Below are positions 8,355-17,269 of a stretch of DNA of 64,000 nucleotides, piece after piece. The stretch is from Phytoactinopolyspora alkaliphila (GTDB taxonomy: Bacteria > Actinomycetota > Actinomycetes > Jiangellales > Jiangellaceae). The position numbers and the translations under genes were made by a program. Numbering within the stretch: the first letter of the stretch is position 1; the number at the start of each line of letters is the position of its first letter. The DNA is taken from NCBI RefSeq assembly GCF_010550695.1, contig NZ_JAAGOB010000008.1:1-64000 (forward strand), in the 5' to 3' direction. Under the pieces are notes generated by a model. The model was not told the origin of the DNA and did no database searches. It was given only the letters and a program-made list of their open reading frames with translations.

Positions 8355-8924
8355 TTACCGGCGGAGTGTGGATGCCTTCTCACCGAGACGTTCCATAAAA
8401 CCCCGGCGCACCTCACTGGCTCGCTGCTGTTCACCGGCGAACGCGTCGACGACGAGCATCGCGCCCGTCAACGCGGGCACCGCCCACTGAAGCATCGAGA
8501 GCTGTCGCTGTGCCTTGGCGATGTCCGGCGACGTCGAGGACTCCGGATCGGCGGCACTGTCCACCGGAACGTCGTCGATCTTCGACACCTTCTTCCCAAG
8601 CATTCTGCTGTACGCGGTCGCTCCGAGCGCGGCCATCATCAGCGACGTCTTCGTCGCAGCCATCGTCGCGACGCCCCGCTGCGCACGCATGCGCGGCATG
8701 TTCCCAATCAGCAGTCCAGTGCTCCCGGCCAGATGGACGCCGATGGCCGCGGCGTTGAGCGGTGTCCAGCGGTCCCAGCCGGCGTTGATCACATCAGCCG
8801 TGTTCTTCGCGTGCCCGGCCTCATGGCCGGCCTGGTTCAGCGCGACCGTGTTCGCCAGCGTTCCGCCGAACCAGGCGGCCAAGCCGACGTCGTTCATCGC
8901 GCGCGAAAGCGTGTTTCGAGCCAT
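8355..8924 (-). CDS. Conserved actinobacterial membrane protein, function unknown
   Basis: A 189-residue protein from the ATG at 8924, preceded by AGGGGGA. Several weakly hydrophobic alanine/glycine-rich helices are present: about residues 12-30, 55-75, 88-105 and 140-158. Sequence features include MARNTLSRAMNDVGLAAWFGG at the start, HLAGSTGLLIGNMPR in the middle and a polar C-terminus with REGF-like charged helices. It resembles proteins annotated only as hypothetical membrane proteins in actinomycetes. It is monocistronic. Confidence 0.65.
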   Translation of the reverse strand: MARNTLSRAMNDVGLAAWFGGTLANTVALNQAGHEAGHAKNTADVINAGWDRWTPLNAAAIGVHLAGSTGLLIGNMPRMRAQRGVATMAATKTSLMMAALGATAYSRMLGKKVSKIDDVPVDSAADPESSTSPDIAKAQRQLSMLQWAVPALTGAMLVVDAFAGEQQRASEVRRGFMERLGEKASTLRR

Positions 8925-9081
8925 GACATTTCCCCCTAAATCGGGCCTCCGAGTGAGCGGAGGGGGTACCCCTCGGGCGCGGCCCCAAACCGGTGTCGCT
9001 GACATGCCGGCAACTCACGTGAACGACGCCGCCGGCCCGGGTGCCGGCGGGGCGCTCAGGTGTGGCGCTCAGGTGTGGCCC

Positions 9082-9564
9082 TCAGGCGTGGCGCTCAGTG
9101 TTGGGATCGGCTGAGGAGAGCGCCCCGGGATGAGGCTCGTGACCCGGCAGGCCGGCCGTACGGCGACGGCGCTTCAGCTCCGCCTCATGGAGGTGGCGAT
9201 GGCCGCGTACCAGCTCACGCGCTTGCCGCTCCAATGCGCGGAAGACGTGGTAGTAGGTGTCTTCGTAGTCCTCGATCACCTGGTACGTCCATCGGCCCGG
9301 GAGGACGTTTCGCCCCAGCAGCTCAGTCGACAGCTGTTCGGCGACGCCGACATGGCCGGCATCGCGCAGTTTGCTGACGGCTTCCTCCAAGGTGAAGTCC
9401 GCGGAGCCTGTGAGCTGGTGAAACGCATACAGGTGTCCCCGTGCCACCTCCACCGTCTCCAGCGCTTCGGTCAGCTTCCCCACCGCGTCCACGGTTGCGC
9501 TGTCCAAACCCTCCGCGGCGGTGTCCGGATCCAGATATCCCGAGGCGTCGTGCGTATCTCCCAT
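9082..9564 (-). CDS. Conserved hypothetical actinobacterial protein (helical)
   Basis: A 160-residue protein from an ATG at 9564, chosen because CGGAG lies five bases upstream and because residues before it look non-coding. It starts MGDTHDASGYLDPDTAAEGL, is predicted helical and hydrophilic, and has the block ALETVEVARGHLYAFHQLTG and, later, WTYQVIEDYEDTYYHVFRAL, which I recall from small proteins of unknown function in mycobacteria and relatives. No catalytic motif, membrane helix or signal peptide is visible. Monocistronic on the minus strand, divergent from the DUF4383 gene. Confidence 0.65.
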   Translation of the reverse strand: MGDTHDASGYLDPDTAAEGLDSATVDAVGKLTEALETVEVARGHLYAFHQLTGSADFTLEEAVSKLRDAGHVGVAEQLSTELLGRNVLPGRWTYQVIEDYEDTYYHVFRALERQARELVRGHRHLHEAELKRRRRTAGLPGHEPHPGALSSADPNTERHA

Positions 9565-9765
9565 GATGCTCCGATACCCGGGGCAGAGCGATTGATGCGC
9601 AGCGCAAACACCGGTGCGCCGCTGCGGCACAGCGCCCGTCGGGCTGGTAGCGAGCCCTGGTCATGACCACGGCGGCACGCAGGAATGCGGCTACCGCCCA
9701 TGGGTATTCGTGAGGTTCACGAGCGGGACATGAAGGTCCGGCTCGAGAGGGAGAGGGGTATTCAC

Positions 9766-10227
9766 ATGGCTGCACCTGGTGGGAAGAGCATGACCGCAAC
9801 GCCGATCCAGACCGCCGCCACCGTGTTCGGCGCCGTGTTCCTGCTTGTCGGAATCCTGGGCTTCATTCCAGGCGTCACCACGGACTTCGACACGATGGAG
9901 TTCGCCGGCCACGAGTCGGAGGCAATGCTTCTAGGGATATTCCAGGTCTCGGTGCTGCACAACATCGTTCACCTGTTGTTCGGCGTCGCCGGCCTGGCGC
10001 TGGCACGATCGTTCTCGGGGGCACGCGCCTTCCTGATCGGCGGCGGGATCGTCTACGCCGTGCTGTGGATCTACGGGCTGATCATCGACCACGACCACGA
10101 GGCCAACTTCGTGCCGTTGAACGACGCGGACAACTGGCTGCACTTCGTCTTGGCCGCGGCGATGATCGTTCTGGGTCTGGTGCTGGGCCGCAGGCGGGTC
10201 GGCACGCGCGGCACCGCCGCACCGTGA
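9766..10227 (+). CDS. DUF4383 membrane protein
   Basis: A 153-residue integral membrane protein. The ATG at 9766 has GAGAGGGG upstream; in-frame starts further upstream would add a charged stretch. Four membrane helices at about residues 16-34, 55-80, 87-107 and 122-142, with the conserved HNIVHLLFGVAGLALAR and NWLHFVLAAAMIVLGLVLGRR blocks that define DUF4383. Histidines in VLHNIVHL and NWLHFVL fall within helices. Function unknown. It ends 24 bases before a family III repeat that lies between it and the convergent racemase gene. Confidence 0.8.
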   Translation: MAAPGGKSMTATPIQTAATVFGAVFLLVGILGFIPGVTTDFDTMEFAGHESEAMLLGIFQVSVLHNIVHLLFGVAGLALARSFSGARAFLIGGGIVYAVLWIYGLIIDHDHEANFVPLNDADNWLHFVLAAAMIVLGLVLGRRRVGTRGTAAP

Positions 10228-10250
10228 CGGCAGACGGCCGCACATCACGT

Positions 10251-10366
10251 CGTCCTGACGCCTTGGAATCGTCCTGACCCGGTGTAGTCGCGCCAAACCG
10301 GGGCCGAGCTCCGTTTGGCGCGACTCCGAGGCGCCAGGACGAACAAAAGGCGTCAGGACGAACAAA
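10251..10366. repeat. Palindromic intergenic repeat, family III copy 1 (likely bidirectional terminator)
   Basis: A nested inverted structure between two convergent genes. Outer arms CGTCCTGACGCCTT (10251-10264) and AAGGCGTCAGGACG (10347-10360) are perfect complements. The inner hairpin AGTCGCGCCAAAC (10286-10298) pairs with GTTTGGCGCGACT (10313-10325). Within the right half CAGGACGAACAAA occurs twice (10335-10347 and 10354-10366). The motif CGTCCTGACGC and the CGCGACTCC core recur in copy 2 at 17096-17186, also between convergent genes. The inner hairpin would serve as a terminator for both flanking genes. Confidence 0.7.
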
Positions 10367-10378
10367 GACGCCGGGGTA

Positions 10379-11104
10379 CTACGGTCTGTCTCCGCCTCTC
10401 CATGCCGGCAGTTCGCGCCTGCCGACCGCGACCTCGAACGCCGTGTGGGCCAGCAGGCGCGTGGAGTCGAGGGTGGGCAGCGGTGAACTGGCGTCGTCGA
10501 CCAGCAGCGGGATCTCGGTGCACACCAGGGCGACCGCGTCGCAGCCACGTGCGGCCAGCCCTTTGATGATCTCGACGTAGGTGTCGCGCGCCTCGTCAGT
10601 GAAGACGCCGTGCACGAGCTGGCTGAAGATGATGTCGTCGACCACGGCTCGCTCGTCGTCTTCGGGCACGGCCGAGTCGATACCTCGCCGGCGGAACGCG
10701 GCGGGATACATGTCGTTGTCCATCGTGTACTTGGTGGCCAGGATGCCGACCTTGCGGCGGCCGTCGCCAGCAGCGCGCTCGGCGACGACGTCGGCGATGT
10801 GCAGCCCGGGAAGGGCCAGCGGCTCGCCGGGAGTGCCCAGCGCGATGTGGGCGGTGTTGTCCGGGCAGACGAAGAACTCGGCACCGGCCGCTCGTAGACG
10901 CTCGGTGCTGGTGGCCAGCAGGGACCGGATCGGCGGGTAGTCGTCCGCGTCCCAGGCGGGCATGCTGTGCCCCATCGCGATGCAGTCCAAGGTCACGTCC
11001 GGATGCATGTGCGGCCCCAGCTCGCGGAATCCGTGCTGACAGAACGTCCGCAGACACAGCGCTGCGCCTTCGATGCTGTGAGCGAGAATCCCGAGATGTC
11101 TCAT
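10379..11104 (-). CDS. Aspartate/glutamate racemase family protein
   Basis: A 241-residue protein from an ATG at 11104 with GGAAGGGG eight bases upstream. It starts MRHLGILAHSIEG and has the two-cysteine architecture of cofactor-independent amino-acid racemases: the first Cys in EFFVCPDNTAHIA near residue 80, and the second in ALVCTEIPLLVDD near residue 195. In the family the two cysteines act as paired acid and base on an alpha-carbon proton. The exact substrate (aspartate, glutamate, hydantoin or another) is not determined. Members also act in catabolism rather than wall synthesis. Confidence 0.85.
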   Translation of the reverse strand: MRHLGILAHSIEGAALCLRTFCQHGFRELGPHMHPDVTLDCIAMGHSMPAWDADDYPPIRSLLATSTERLRAAGAEFFVCPDNTAHIALGTPGEPLALPGLHIADVVAERAAGDGRRKVGILATKYTMDNDMYPAAFRRRGIDSAVPEDDERAVVDDIIFSQLVHGVFTDEARDTYVEIIKGLAARGCDAVALVCTEIPLLVDDASSPLPTLDSTRLLAHTAFEVAVGRRELPAWRGGDRP

Positions 11105-11267
11105 GATGTGTCCCCTTCCGGTGAAGTCGTGACAGCGCGTCCAGCACAGGCCACAGTGTTGCCGGAGACATGTAGTTATGGACTCGACGTTGACATGAAC
11201 CACAGATGATGTTCGACGATTCTTCCACGACCTCGTACCACCCAAGCGAACGGACGATCACCCGGTG

Positions 11268-11696
11268 ATGGAGAACGAACTGGACGTGGACGCGTTCCTT
11301 GCCCGGCCGCTCACGGCCCGCGTGGCAACCAACGGCCCCACTGTTCGGCCCACCTGGTATCTGTGGGATGAACACGCATTCTGGATCCTGACAGGGCCGT
11401 GGGCGAAGCTGTTGGCTCATGTCCAGGCTGACCGGTCGATCGCGCTGGTAGTCGACGAATGCGACCTCTCCACCGGCACGGTGGTACAGGTGATCGCGCG
11501 GGCCGAAGCCGAGATCGTCGCCTTCGACGTTCCCCGCGGACGCCGCAAGCTCGCCCGTTACCTCGGAGCCGACGAGACGCGGTGGGACGCGCGCTTCCGT
11601 GCGTATCTCCATACCGATCCTGCGGAGAATGGAACCGTCTGGTTACGGGCGAAGCCGGCATCCCTCCACGTCAAAGACCTGAGTTATGCCGTCTGA
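11268..11696 (+). CDS. Pyridoxamine 5'-phosphate oxidase-like FMN-binding protein
   Basis: A 142-residue split-barrel protein starting MENELDVDAFLARPLTARVAT. The RPTWYLWDEHAFWILTG segment and the following WAKLLAHVQADRSIALVVD block match the flavin-binding core of the pyridoxamine-phosphate-oxidase-like family, in which many actinobacterial members use F420 or FMN or bind neither. A GTG three bases earlier (11265) is an alternative start; neither has a strong ribosome site. Its last 54 bases overlap the convergent 3' end of the XRE regulator gene. Confidence 0.75.
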   Translation: MENELDVDAFLARPLTARVATNGPTVRPTWYLWDEHAFWILTGPWAKLLAHVQADRSIALVVDECDLSTGTVVQVIARAEAEIVAFDVPRGRRKLARYLGADETRWDARFRAYLHTDPAENGTVWLRAKPASLHVKDLSYAV

Positions 11697-12533
11697 TCCC
11701 GGCGCGGCGAGCAGCCGCCGCATCCTGGCCGCCGTGTCAGTGTCCCGCAGCGGCACATAGACGACCACGTGCATGTCCGGGACGTCGGACGGGGTGAGCC
11801 GGTGGTGCTCGAAGGCAAGCTCGCCCACGTCCGCGTGGTGGAAGCGTCGTTCCCGGGAAGAGAACCTCTCGACCCGGTGCTGCACCCACGCCCGGGCGAA
11901 CTCCGGGCTCTCGTCGAGCAAGCGGGCGATCAGGGCGGCATGTGCGGCATGGCCGAGCAGCGGCCCGGTCTCGGCCCGGTACTCGGCGAGGAAATGCCGG
12001 CTGGTGGCATCCCAGTCGGGCAGCATGCGCCGGACGGACGGGTCGGTGAAGATCAGCAGGAGGAGGTTGCGGTCCTCGGCCGCGACCGTGGCCACGTTCG
12101 GGTACAGCGCCTGGTAGGCGAGGTTCCAGCCGGCGATTGCCCAGCCCGGCGAGACGGCGAAGGCCGGCGAGTGGCCCTGGGCGTCGAGCAGCCGCTGGAT
12201 GTGTGCCGGCACCGCCGCCGGCGTCACCTCGTGCGGCTGGTGTGGCGCGTAGCCCGCGAGGGAGAGCACGTAATCGTGTTCCGCCGCGGACAGGCGCATG
12301 GTGCGGGCGACCGAGTTCAGGACCTGCCGTGACGGGTTGATCTTCCTCCCCTGCTCCAGCCACGTGTACCAGGTGACGCTGACACCCGCCCGGTAGGCGA
12401 TCTCCTCGCGCCGCAGGCCGGTCAGGCGGCTTCGGCCCACCGGCGGAAGATCGAAGCCGGCCCGGACCAGTTCCTGGCGGCGCGTGCGCAGGAATCCGCC
12501 GAGCTCCCGGCGGCGTTCCTCGTCCTCACCCAC
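11643..12533 (-). CDS. MmyB-type helix-turn-helix regulator
   Basis: A 296-residue protein from a GTG at 12533. An N-terminal XRE-type HTH (about residues 10-80) includes RLTGLRREEIAYRAGVSVTWYTWLEQGR, split here as RLTGLRREEIA and GVSVTWYTWLEQGR, the signature of MmyB-like regulators. The C-terminal MmyB ligand-binding domain (about 105-270) has the WNLAYQALYP and RNLLLLIFTDP blocks. In the family this region binds a small ligand, reported as a fatty acid in one structure. It is divergent from ilvD with a perfect inverted repeat between them (12543-12561), a probable operator. It overlaps the convergent PPOx-like gene by 54 bases. MmyB regulators often control an adjacent oxidoreductase gene, so regulation of ilvD would be unusual. 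Confidence 0.85.
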   Translation of the reverse strand: MGEDEERRRELGGFLRTRRQELVRAGFDLPPVGRSRLTGLRREEIAYRAGVSVTWYTWLEQGRKINPSRQVLNSVARTMRLSAAEHDYVLSLAGYAPHQPHEVTPAAVPAHIQRLLDAQGHSPAFAVSPGWAIAGWNLAYQALYPNVATVAAEDRNLLLLIFTDPSVRRMLPDWDATSRHFLAEYRAETGPLLGHAAHAALIARLLDESPEFARAWVQHRVERFSSRERRFHHADVGELAFEHHRLTPSDVPDMHVVVYVPLRDTDTAARMRRLLAAPGSDGITQVFDVEGCRLRP

Positions 12534-12542
12534 GCGTCAACA

Positions 12543-12561
12543 CTAGTACTGGCAGTACTAG
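12543..12561. promoter_or_regulatory. Inverted-repeat operator between MmyB regulator and ilvD
   Basis: CTAGTACTGGCAGTACTAG is a perfect palindrome with 8-bp arms and a 3-bp spacer, ten bases upstream of the regulator's GTG and 49 bases upstream of ilvD. Position and symmetry fit a dimeric regulator site, probably autoregulation by the adjacent MmyB protein. Confidence 0.65.
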
Positions 12562-12609
12562 AAGCGACGGCGTCTTCCCAATCTGTGCATCCCGTGACGC
12601 AATTGGCCC

Positions 12610-14514
12610 ATGCCTCCACTTCGCTCCCGCACCGTCACGCACGGCCGGAACATGGCCGGCGCCCGCGCCCTCCTGCGCGCGGCGGGTGTCGCCTCTGAGG
12701 ACCTCGGCAAACCTATCGTCGCCGTGGCGAACAGCTTCGCCGAGTTCGTGCCCGGCCACACGCACCTGCAGCCCGTGGGCCGCATCGTCTCCGCGGCGGT
12801 GTCCGCGGCCGGCGGCGTGCCCCGGGAGTTCAACACGATCGCCGTGGACGACGGCATCGCGATGGGACACGGCGGCATGCTCTACTCACTGCCCTCCCGG
12901 GACCTGATCGCCGACTCGATCGAGTACATGGTCAACGCGCACTGCGCCGACGCCCTCGTGTGCATCTCCAACTGCGACAAGATCACGCCCGGCATGCTGA
13001 TGGCCGCACTGCGCCTGAACATCCCCACCGTGTTCGTGTCCGGCGGGCCGATGGAAGGCGGCACCGCCACACTCGTCGACGGGACGGTCCGCACGGGCCT
13101 CAATCTCGTCTCGGTGATGGCCGACGTCGCCTCCGACGCGGTCTCCGACGACGAGCTGTCCCGGATCGAGGAGAACGCCTGCCCCACCTGCGGCTCGTGC
13201 TCGGGCATGTTCACCGCGAACTCGATGAACTGTCTCACCGAGGCGCTGGGCTTGGCGCTTCCCGGTAACGGCACCACGCTGGCCACGCACACGGCCCGCC
13301 GCGACCTCTACGAACGCGCGGGACGCGTCGTCGTCGGACTGGCGCATCGCTACTACGAGCTGGACGACGCCGACGTCCTGCCCCGGGCCATCGCCTCCCG
13401 TGCGGCGTTCGAGAACGCGATGTGCCTGGACATCGCCATGGGCGGCTCCACCAACACTGTCCTCCACCTGCTCGCCGCGGCGCACGAAGCCGAGCTGGAC
13501 TTCACGCTCGATGACATCGACGCACTCTCCCGTCGGGTGCCGTGCCTGTGCAAGGTGGCCCCCAACGGGCGCTACCTCATCGAGGACGTGCACCGTGCCG
13601 GCGGCGTTCCCGCGCTGCTGGGCGAGCTGAACCGGGCGGGGCTGCTCGACACCGGCGTGCACAGCATCCACGCCCCTACGCTCGGAGCCTGGCTGGCGGA
13701 GTGGGACGTGCGGGGCGGCTCGTGCTCCGCCGAAGCTGTGGAGCTCTTCCACGCTGCTCCCGGATGCGAGCGCTCCGCACAGGCGTTCTCTCAATCCCGG
13801 CGCTGGCACGAGCTGGACCTCGACGCCGCATCCGGCTGCATCCGCGACGCCGCGCACGCCTACTCCAGCGACGGCGGCCTCGCGGTCCTGTGCGGCAATC
13901 TCGCCGAGGACGGCTGCATCGTCAAGACGGCTGGGGTCGACGCGTCCATCCTCGCGTTCACCGGACCCGCCGTCGTCGTGGAATCCCAGGAGGAAGCGAC
14001 GGAGGCGATCCTTACCGGCCAGGTCACCGCCGGCGACGTGCTGGTGGTCCGCTACGAGGGCCCCCGAGGCGGCCCGGGGATGCAGGAGATGCTGTACCCC
14101 ACCGCGTTCCTCAAGGGCCGGGGCCTTGGCGCCGCATGCGCCCTGATCACCGATGGCCGGTTCTCCGGCGGGACCTCCGGGCTGTCCGTCGGTCACGTCT
14201 CCCCCGAGGCGGCCGCGGGCGGTGCCATCGCCCTCGTGGAGGACGGCGACCGGATCAGCATCGACATCCCGCGGCGCTCAGTCGAACTCCACGTGCCCGG
14301 GGAGCAGCTCCGGTCCAGGCGTGAACGCCTAGAGGCCACCCACGGCTACCGCCCGCGCAAGCGCGAGCGCGCGGTGTCGGCCACGCTCCGTGCCTACGCG
14401 GCCATGGCGACGTCCGCCGACCGCGGAGCCGTCCGCGACGTAGAGATGCACACGGATTCCCGGCAGGCGGCGCTGGCGCTTGCTGGCCGTTCGATACCGT
14501 CGTCGGGTGCGTAA
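12610..14514 (+). CDS. ilvD: Dihydroxy-acid dehydratase
   Basis: A 634-residue enzyme that dehydrates 2,3-dihydroxyisovalerate and 2,3-dihydroxymethylvalerate to the 2-keto acids for valine, leucine and isoleucine. It starts [21 protein letters not shown], with the iron-sulfur and magnesium motifs in place: [13 protein letters not shown] at 78-90, [10 protein letters not shown] with Cys122 and Lys124, and [13 protein letters not shown] near 189-201, plus GPRGGPGM and [20 protein letters not shown] near the C-terminus. Length matches the family (about 615). It is separate from other ilv genes and may be a second copy, or act on a sugar acid; the motifs favour true IlvD. Its end overlaps the downstream methyltransferase gene by 8 bases. 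Confidence 0.9.
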   Translation: MPPLRSRTVTHGRNMAGARALLRAAGVASEDLGKPIVAVANSFAEFVPGHTHLQPVGRIVSAAVSAAGGVPREFNTIAVDDGIAMGHGGMLYSLPSRDLIADSIEYMVNAHCADALVCISNCDKITPGMLMAALRLNIPTVFVSGGPMEGGTATLVDGTVRTGLNLVSVMADVASDAVSDDELSRIEENACPTCGSCSGMFTANSMNCLTEALGLALPGNGTTLATHTARRDLYERAGRVVVGLAHRYYELDDADVLPRAIASRAAFENAMCLDIAMGGSTNTVLHLLAAAHEAELDFTLDDIDALSRRVPCLCKVAPNGRYLIEDVHRAGGVPALLGELNRAGLLDTGVHSIHAPTLGAWLAEWDVRGGSCSAEAVELFHAAPGCERSAQAFSQSRRWHELDLDAASGCIRDAAHAYSSDGGLAVLCGNLAEDGCIVKTAGVDASILAFTGPAVVVESQEEATEAILTGQVTAGDVLVVRYEGPRGGPGMQEMLYPTAFLKGRGLGAACALITDGRFSGGTSGLSVGHVSPEAAAGGAIALVEDGDRISIDIPRRSVELHVPGEQLRSRRERLEATHGYRPRKRERAVSATLRAYAAMATSADRGAVRDVEMHTDSRQAALALAGRSIPSSGA

Positions 14515-15325
14515 GCTCACGATCACGTCGCGCAACGCGCGCTTCCAGCAGTGGCAGGCGTTGCTCGGCAATCGCTCGAAGCGGCAGCGCGCCGGCGAGT
14601 TCCTCGTCCAGGGTGTCCGGCCCATCACGCTCGCCGTCGAGCACGGCTGGACCGTTCGCGCGCTGGTCCATCCCACGACGGGAACCCGCTCGGCGTGGGC
14701 GGAACGCTTGCTGGCCACGCTGGACGCCGAGCAGGTCGCGATGGCGCCTGACCTGCTGAACGAGCTGGCCGAGAAGGCAGACGAGACACCCGAACTGCTC
14801 GCGGTGGTCGAGATGCCGCCGGACCGGCTGGACCGCATCCAGGCCGGCGACCACCTGCTCGTCGTCGTCTTCGACCGTCCCACGAGCCCGGGCAACATCG
14901 GCACCCTCGTCCGCTCCGCCGACGCCTTCAGCGCGCACGGTGTCGTCGTCACCGGGCACGCCGCCGACATCTACGACCCGAAGGCGGTGCGGGCCAGCAC
15001 CGGTTCGCTGTTCGCCGTACCCACCATTCGCGCAGGCGGACCGGTCGACCTGCTCAATTGGGCCCGGACCCATGCCGTCCAGGTGATCGGGACCGACGAG
15101 GCGGGTTCGGTCGACCTCGACGCCCACGACCTGACAGTGCCCACCATGTTCGTTATCGGCAATGAGACGGTCGGCATGAGCAGGGCGTGGCACGATGCCT
15201 GCGACACGATCGTCCGGATTCCCATCGGAGGCGCCGCGAGCTCTCTCAACGCAGCCGCTGCCGCCACCACGGTGCTGTACGAAACCGCCCGTCAGCGGCG
15301 CTCCGTCCGCGGCCCGGCGCGGTGA
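14507..15325 (+). CDS. TrmH/SpoU-family RNA 2'-O-methyltransferase
   Basis: A 272-residue protein from a GTG at 14507 that overlaps the end of ilvD by 8 bases. An N-terminal RNA-binding substrate domain ([18 protein letters not shown]) precedes a SPOUT methyltransferase domain with the three knot motifs: [19 protein letters not shown] (motif 1 region, near residue 126), [10 protein letters not shown] (motif 2, near 216), and [22 protein letters not shown] (motif 3 region, near 242), here given only as landmarks. These bind S-adenosylmethionine in the trefoil knot. The target (23S rRNA or tRNA position) cannot be inferred. Co-translation with ilvD is probably incidental. Confidence 0.88.
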   Translation: MRKLTITSRNARFQQWQALLGNRSKRQRAGEFLVQGVRPITLAVEHGWTVRALVHPTTGTRSAWAERLLATLDAEQVAMAPDLLNELAEKADETPELLAVVEMPPDRLDRIQAGDHLLVVVFDRPTSPGNIGTLVRSADAFSAHGVVVTGHAADIYDPKAVRASTGSLFAVPTIRAGGPVDLLNWARTHAVQVIGTDEAGSVDLDAHDLTVPTMFVIGNETVGMSRAWHDACDTIVRIPIGGAASSLNAAAAATTVLYETARQRRSVRGPAR

Positions 15326-15364
15326 TCGGCGGGCGCCTCCCGAGCAGACCCGCCTGGCGCTAGG

Positions 15365-15643
15365 TCAGCGGGTGTTGCGCCACCTCAGGCCGACCACCAC
15401 GGCATTCACCGCCGCGACGAGCGCGACCACGGTAAGGAAGAGCGCGCCGGCGAGTTCCGCCGAGCCACCGTCGCCGGCTGCGACGATGAACAAGACGATG
15501 ACGGCCAGGCCCGCGACCACGAACCCGAAGAGTGCGAACGCCAGGCGGATCCGGTACGGAGATCGTGCGTTCCTCGGCTCGGTGCCGGCCGGCTGCTCGC
15601 GGTTGAGCCATCCGGCGCCGTGTGGCTCCTCATGGTGCGACAT
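15365..15643 (-). CDS. DUF6343 small membrane protein
   Basis: A 92-residue protein from an ATG at 15643. The conserved stretch GTEPRNARSPYRIRLAFALF, then a helix at about residues 38-54 and a second at about 66-84, ending in RWRNTR, match the short DUF6343 family of actinobacteria, whose motif is a TEP.ARSP.R.RL block before the first helix. Function unknown. It is convergent with the RNA methyltransferase, leaving only 40 bases between the two stops. A region of 167 bases upstream before the next gene shows nothing specific. Confidence 0.75.
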   Translation of the reverse strand: MSHHEEPHGAGWLNREQPAGTEPRNARSPYRIRLAFALFGFVVAGLAVIVLFIVAAGDGGSAELAGALFLTVVALVAAVNAVVVGLRWRNTR

Positions 15644-15810
15644 GACATCGCCTCCTCACGCGGGCTTCTGCCCTTGATGTCCCCGTGCGCCGGACAGTCA
15701 AACGTCCGGCGTGCTGGCGCGGGCGTCATCGTTGCCGGCTTACTACCCCTACCGGGGGTGTAACTCGGCAATGATCGCGTCCCGCTGCCCGCGTGCTCGT
15801 GACACGGCAG

Positions 15811-16401
15811 CTAGCCCCGGGCAGCGGCGCTGTCTTTCGAACCGGTGCGGGAGCGGCCGCCTCCGACCGCCGTACTCACCGCCTCGATCACCGCGATCAC
15901 GCCGAACGCGGATGCCATGAGGTGGAACCAGTTGGTGCTCTCGATCATGGTGATGGGATCGGACCGGTCGATGCCCGGCCGGCTGAACCACCACAGGTCG
16001 CCGTCAACGGCGCTGAGCGCGACGAAGATGACGAAGGCCGAGACGTAGGTGATCTCACGCAGCACCAATCCGCGCCACTTGTCGACAGGGCGGCGATCCC
16101 ACTTGCTGATCAAGAACCTGCCGATGCCGATGGGCGTTGCGAAGTACGCCACAAGGGACAGCTGTATCAGCTCGGCACCACGGAGCGCGGTGTCGACGAA
16201 CGCGAGAATCAAGGAGACACAACCGAGGACGACGACGAGCCGCATCAGGCGCTCACTCGTCCCGATACGCCGGAGCCCGTAACGGGTCACCAAGGTGGAG
16301 ACGACGAGGGTCCAATAGGCCACCGTGAAGGCATACAGATGCGGCGCCCGCCGCACCATGTCGATTCCGTACTCCACCAGGCCACCGGTGCTGCCGTCCA
16401 T
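15811..16401 (-). CDS. Multi-spanning membrane protein under TetR control
   Basis: A 196-residue protein from an ATG at 16401 with CTAGGAG upstream. It has about five hydrophobic helices: near residues 24-42, 50-68, 75-95, 113-132 and 160-180, with a GRFLISKWDRRPVDKW cytoplasmic loop in the middle. No transporter family signature was recognised. Its promoter region is shared with the divergent TetR gene at 16491 and contains its operators, so it is the probable regulated target and may export or respond to a toxic compound. Confidence 0.65.
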   Translation of the reverse strand: MDGSTGGLVEYGIDMVRRAPHLYAFTVAYWTLVVSTLVTRYGLRRIGTSERLMRLVVVLGCVSLILAFVDTALRGAELIQLSLVAYFATPIGIGRFLISKWDRRPVDKWRGLVLREITYVSAFVIFVALSAVDGDLWWFSRPGIDRSDPITMIESTNWFHLMASAFGVIAVIEAVSTAVGGGRSRTGSKDSAAARG

Positions 16402-16413
16402 GCTCACCACTCC

Positions 16414-16470
16414 TAGTACACTGTGCTGAGAACTCGAATCTAGCACAGCGTGCCAGTACAGTGTGCTAAG
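16414..16470. promoter_or_regulatory. TetR operator cluster
   Basis: The intergenic region between the membrane protein and the divergent TetR gene has two near-identical sites, AGTACACTGTGCTGAG (16415-16430) and AGTACAGTGTGCTAAG (16455-16470). An inverted partner TAGCACA (16441-16447) faces TGTGCTA (16462-16468). The spacing of dyads over both start regions fits autoregulation and control of the membrane protein by the TetR protein. Confidence 0.65.
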
Positions 16471-16490
16471 CCGAAGCGAAGAGGCGGGAC

Positions 16491-17075
16491 ATGAGTGACC
16501 GGCGGGAACAAATCGTCGACGCGGCGGCGCACGTCGCGGCTGAGAACGGGCTCGCGTCGCTGAGTGTCCGCGTGGTCGCCGCCCGGGCGGGCCTCGGCGC
16601 CAGCACGCTGCGCCACTATTTCCCGACACAAGCGGATCTCTATCACGCCGTGGTCGGCAGGTTGCTCCACCCGCACCTAGACGACCTGCGCATTCAGGAT
16701 CGTGACGCCTCGGCCACCGAACGGCTGGCCGAATGCATGGGGCAGTTCCTGCCGCGGAAGGAGGACCACGCCGCGCAGCTGGAGAGCTGGCTGGCCGCAT
16801 ACGCCTTGGCCGTGGGGCCGGAGCGCACGGACAACGGCGCGCACCTCCTCGCGTCCATGGCGCAGCATGCCCGCGAGCGGGTCGACGGCTGGCTGGCCGT
16901 CCTCGAATCCGAGGGGTCGCTGCGCGGCACCGACCGTGGCCGCCATGTCACCACGCTTCTCGCCGTGGTCGACGGGCTCTGCCTCGAGCTGGTCACGCCT
17001 GGCTCACTCACCACCGTGGAGCTCGCGCACAGCATTCTCGACGAGGTGATCGAGAACGTCGTGGTGGTCAGCTGA
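16491..17075 (+). CDS. TetR-family regulator
   Basis: A 194-residue regulator starting MSDRREQIVDAAAHVAAENG. The N-terminal helix-turn-helix spans about residues 5-50, with the SVRVVAARAGLGASTLRHYFPTQADLYHAV region, in which LRHYFP replaces the usual LYYHF. The C-terminal half is the ligand and dimerisation domain with an acidic WLAAYALAVGPERTDNG helix. It is divergent from the multi-spanning membrane protein and shares the operator cluster at 16414-16470. The ligand is unknown. Confidence 0.85.
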   Translation: MSDRREQIVDAAAHVAAENGLASLSVRVVAARAGLGASTLRHYFPTQADLYHAVVGRLLHPHLDDLRIQDRDASATERLAECMGQFLPRKEDHAAQLESWLAAYALAVGPERTDNGAHLLASMAQHARERVDGWLAVLESEGSLRGTDRGRHVTTLLAVVDGLCLELVTPGSLTTVELAHSILDEVIENVVVVS

Positions 17076-17095
17076 GGTCCGTCGCATCATCGGGC

Positions 17096-17186
17096 CGTCC
17101 TGACGCGATCGCATCGTCCTGACGCCCCACAGCCGCGCTTCCCGTGCTCCTCCGGGCCGGTGCCGCGACTCCATGGCGTCAGGACG
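17096..17186. repeat. Palindromic intergenic repeat, family III copy 2
   Basis: Between convergent genes ending at 17075 and 17270. It holds CGTCCTGACGC at 17096-17106 and CGTCCTGACGCC at 17115-17126, and the exact complement GGCGTCAGGACG at 17175-17186. The right half shares CGCGACTCC followed by a GGCGYCAGGACG unit with copy 1 at 10251-10366, so the two elements are related although diverged. It probably acts as a terminator between the TetR and MmcQ-like genes. Confidence 0.65.
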
Positions 17187-17269
17187 ACAGAAGCGCGCCA
17201 GGTGCCTGGCCTACGGCGCACCCGACGATCGCGCTCGGGCACTGCCGGGCTGAAGCGCCCGGGCCGGCC

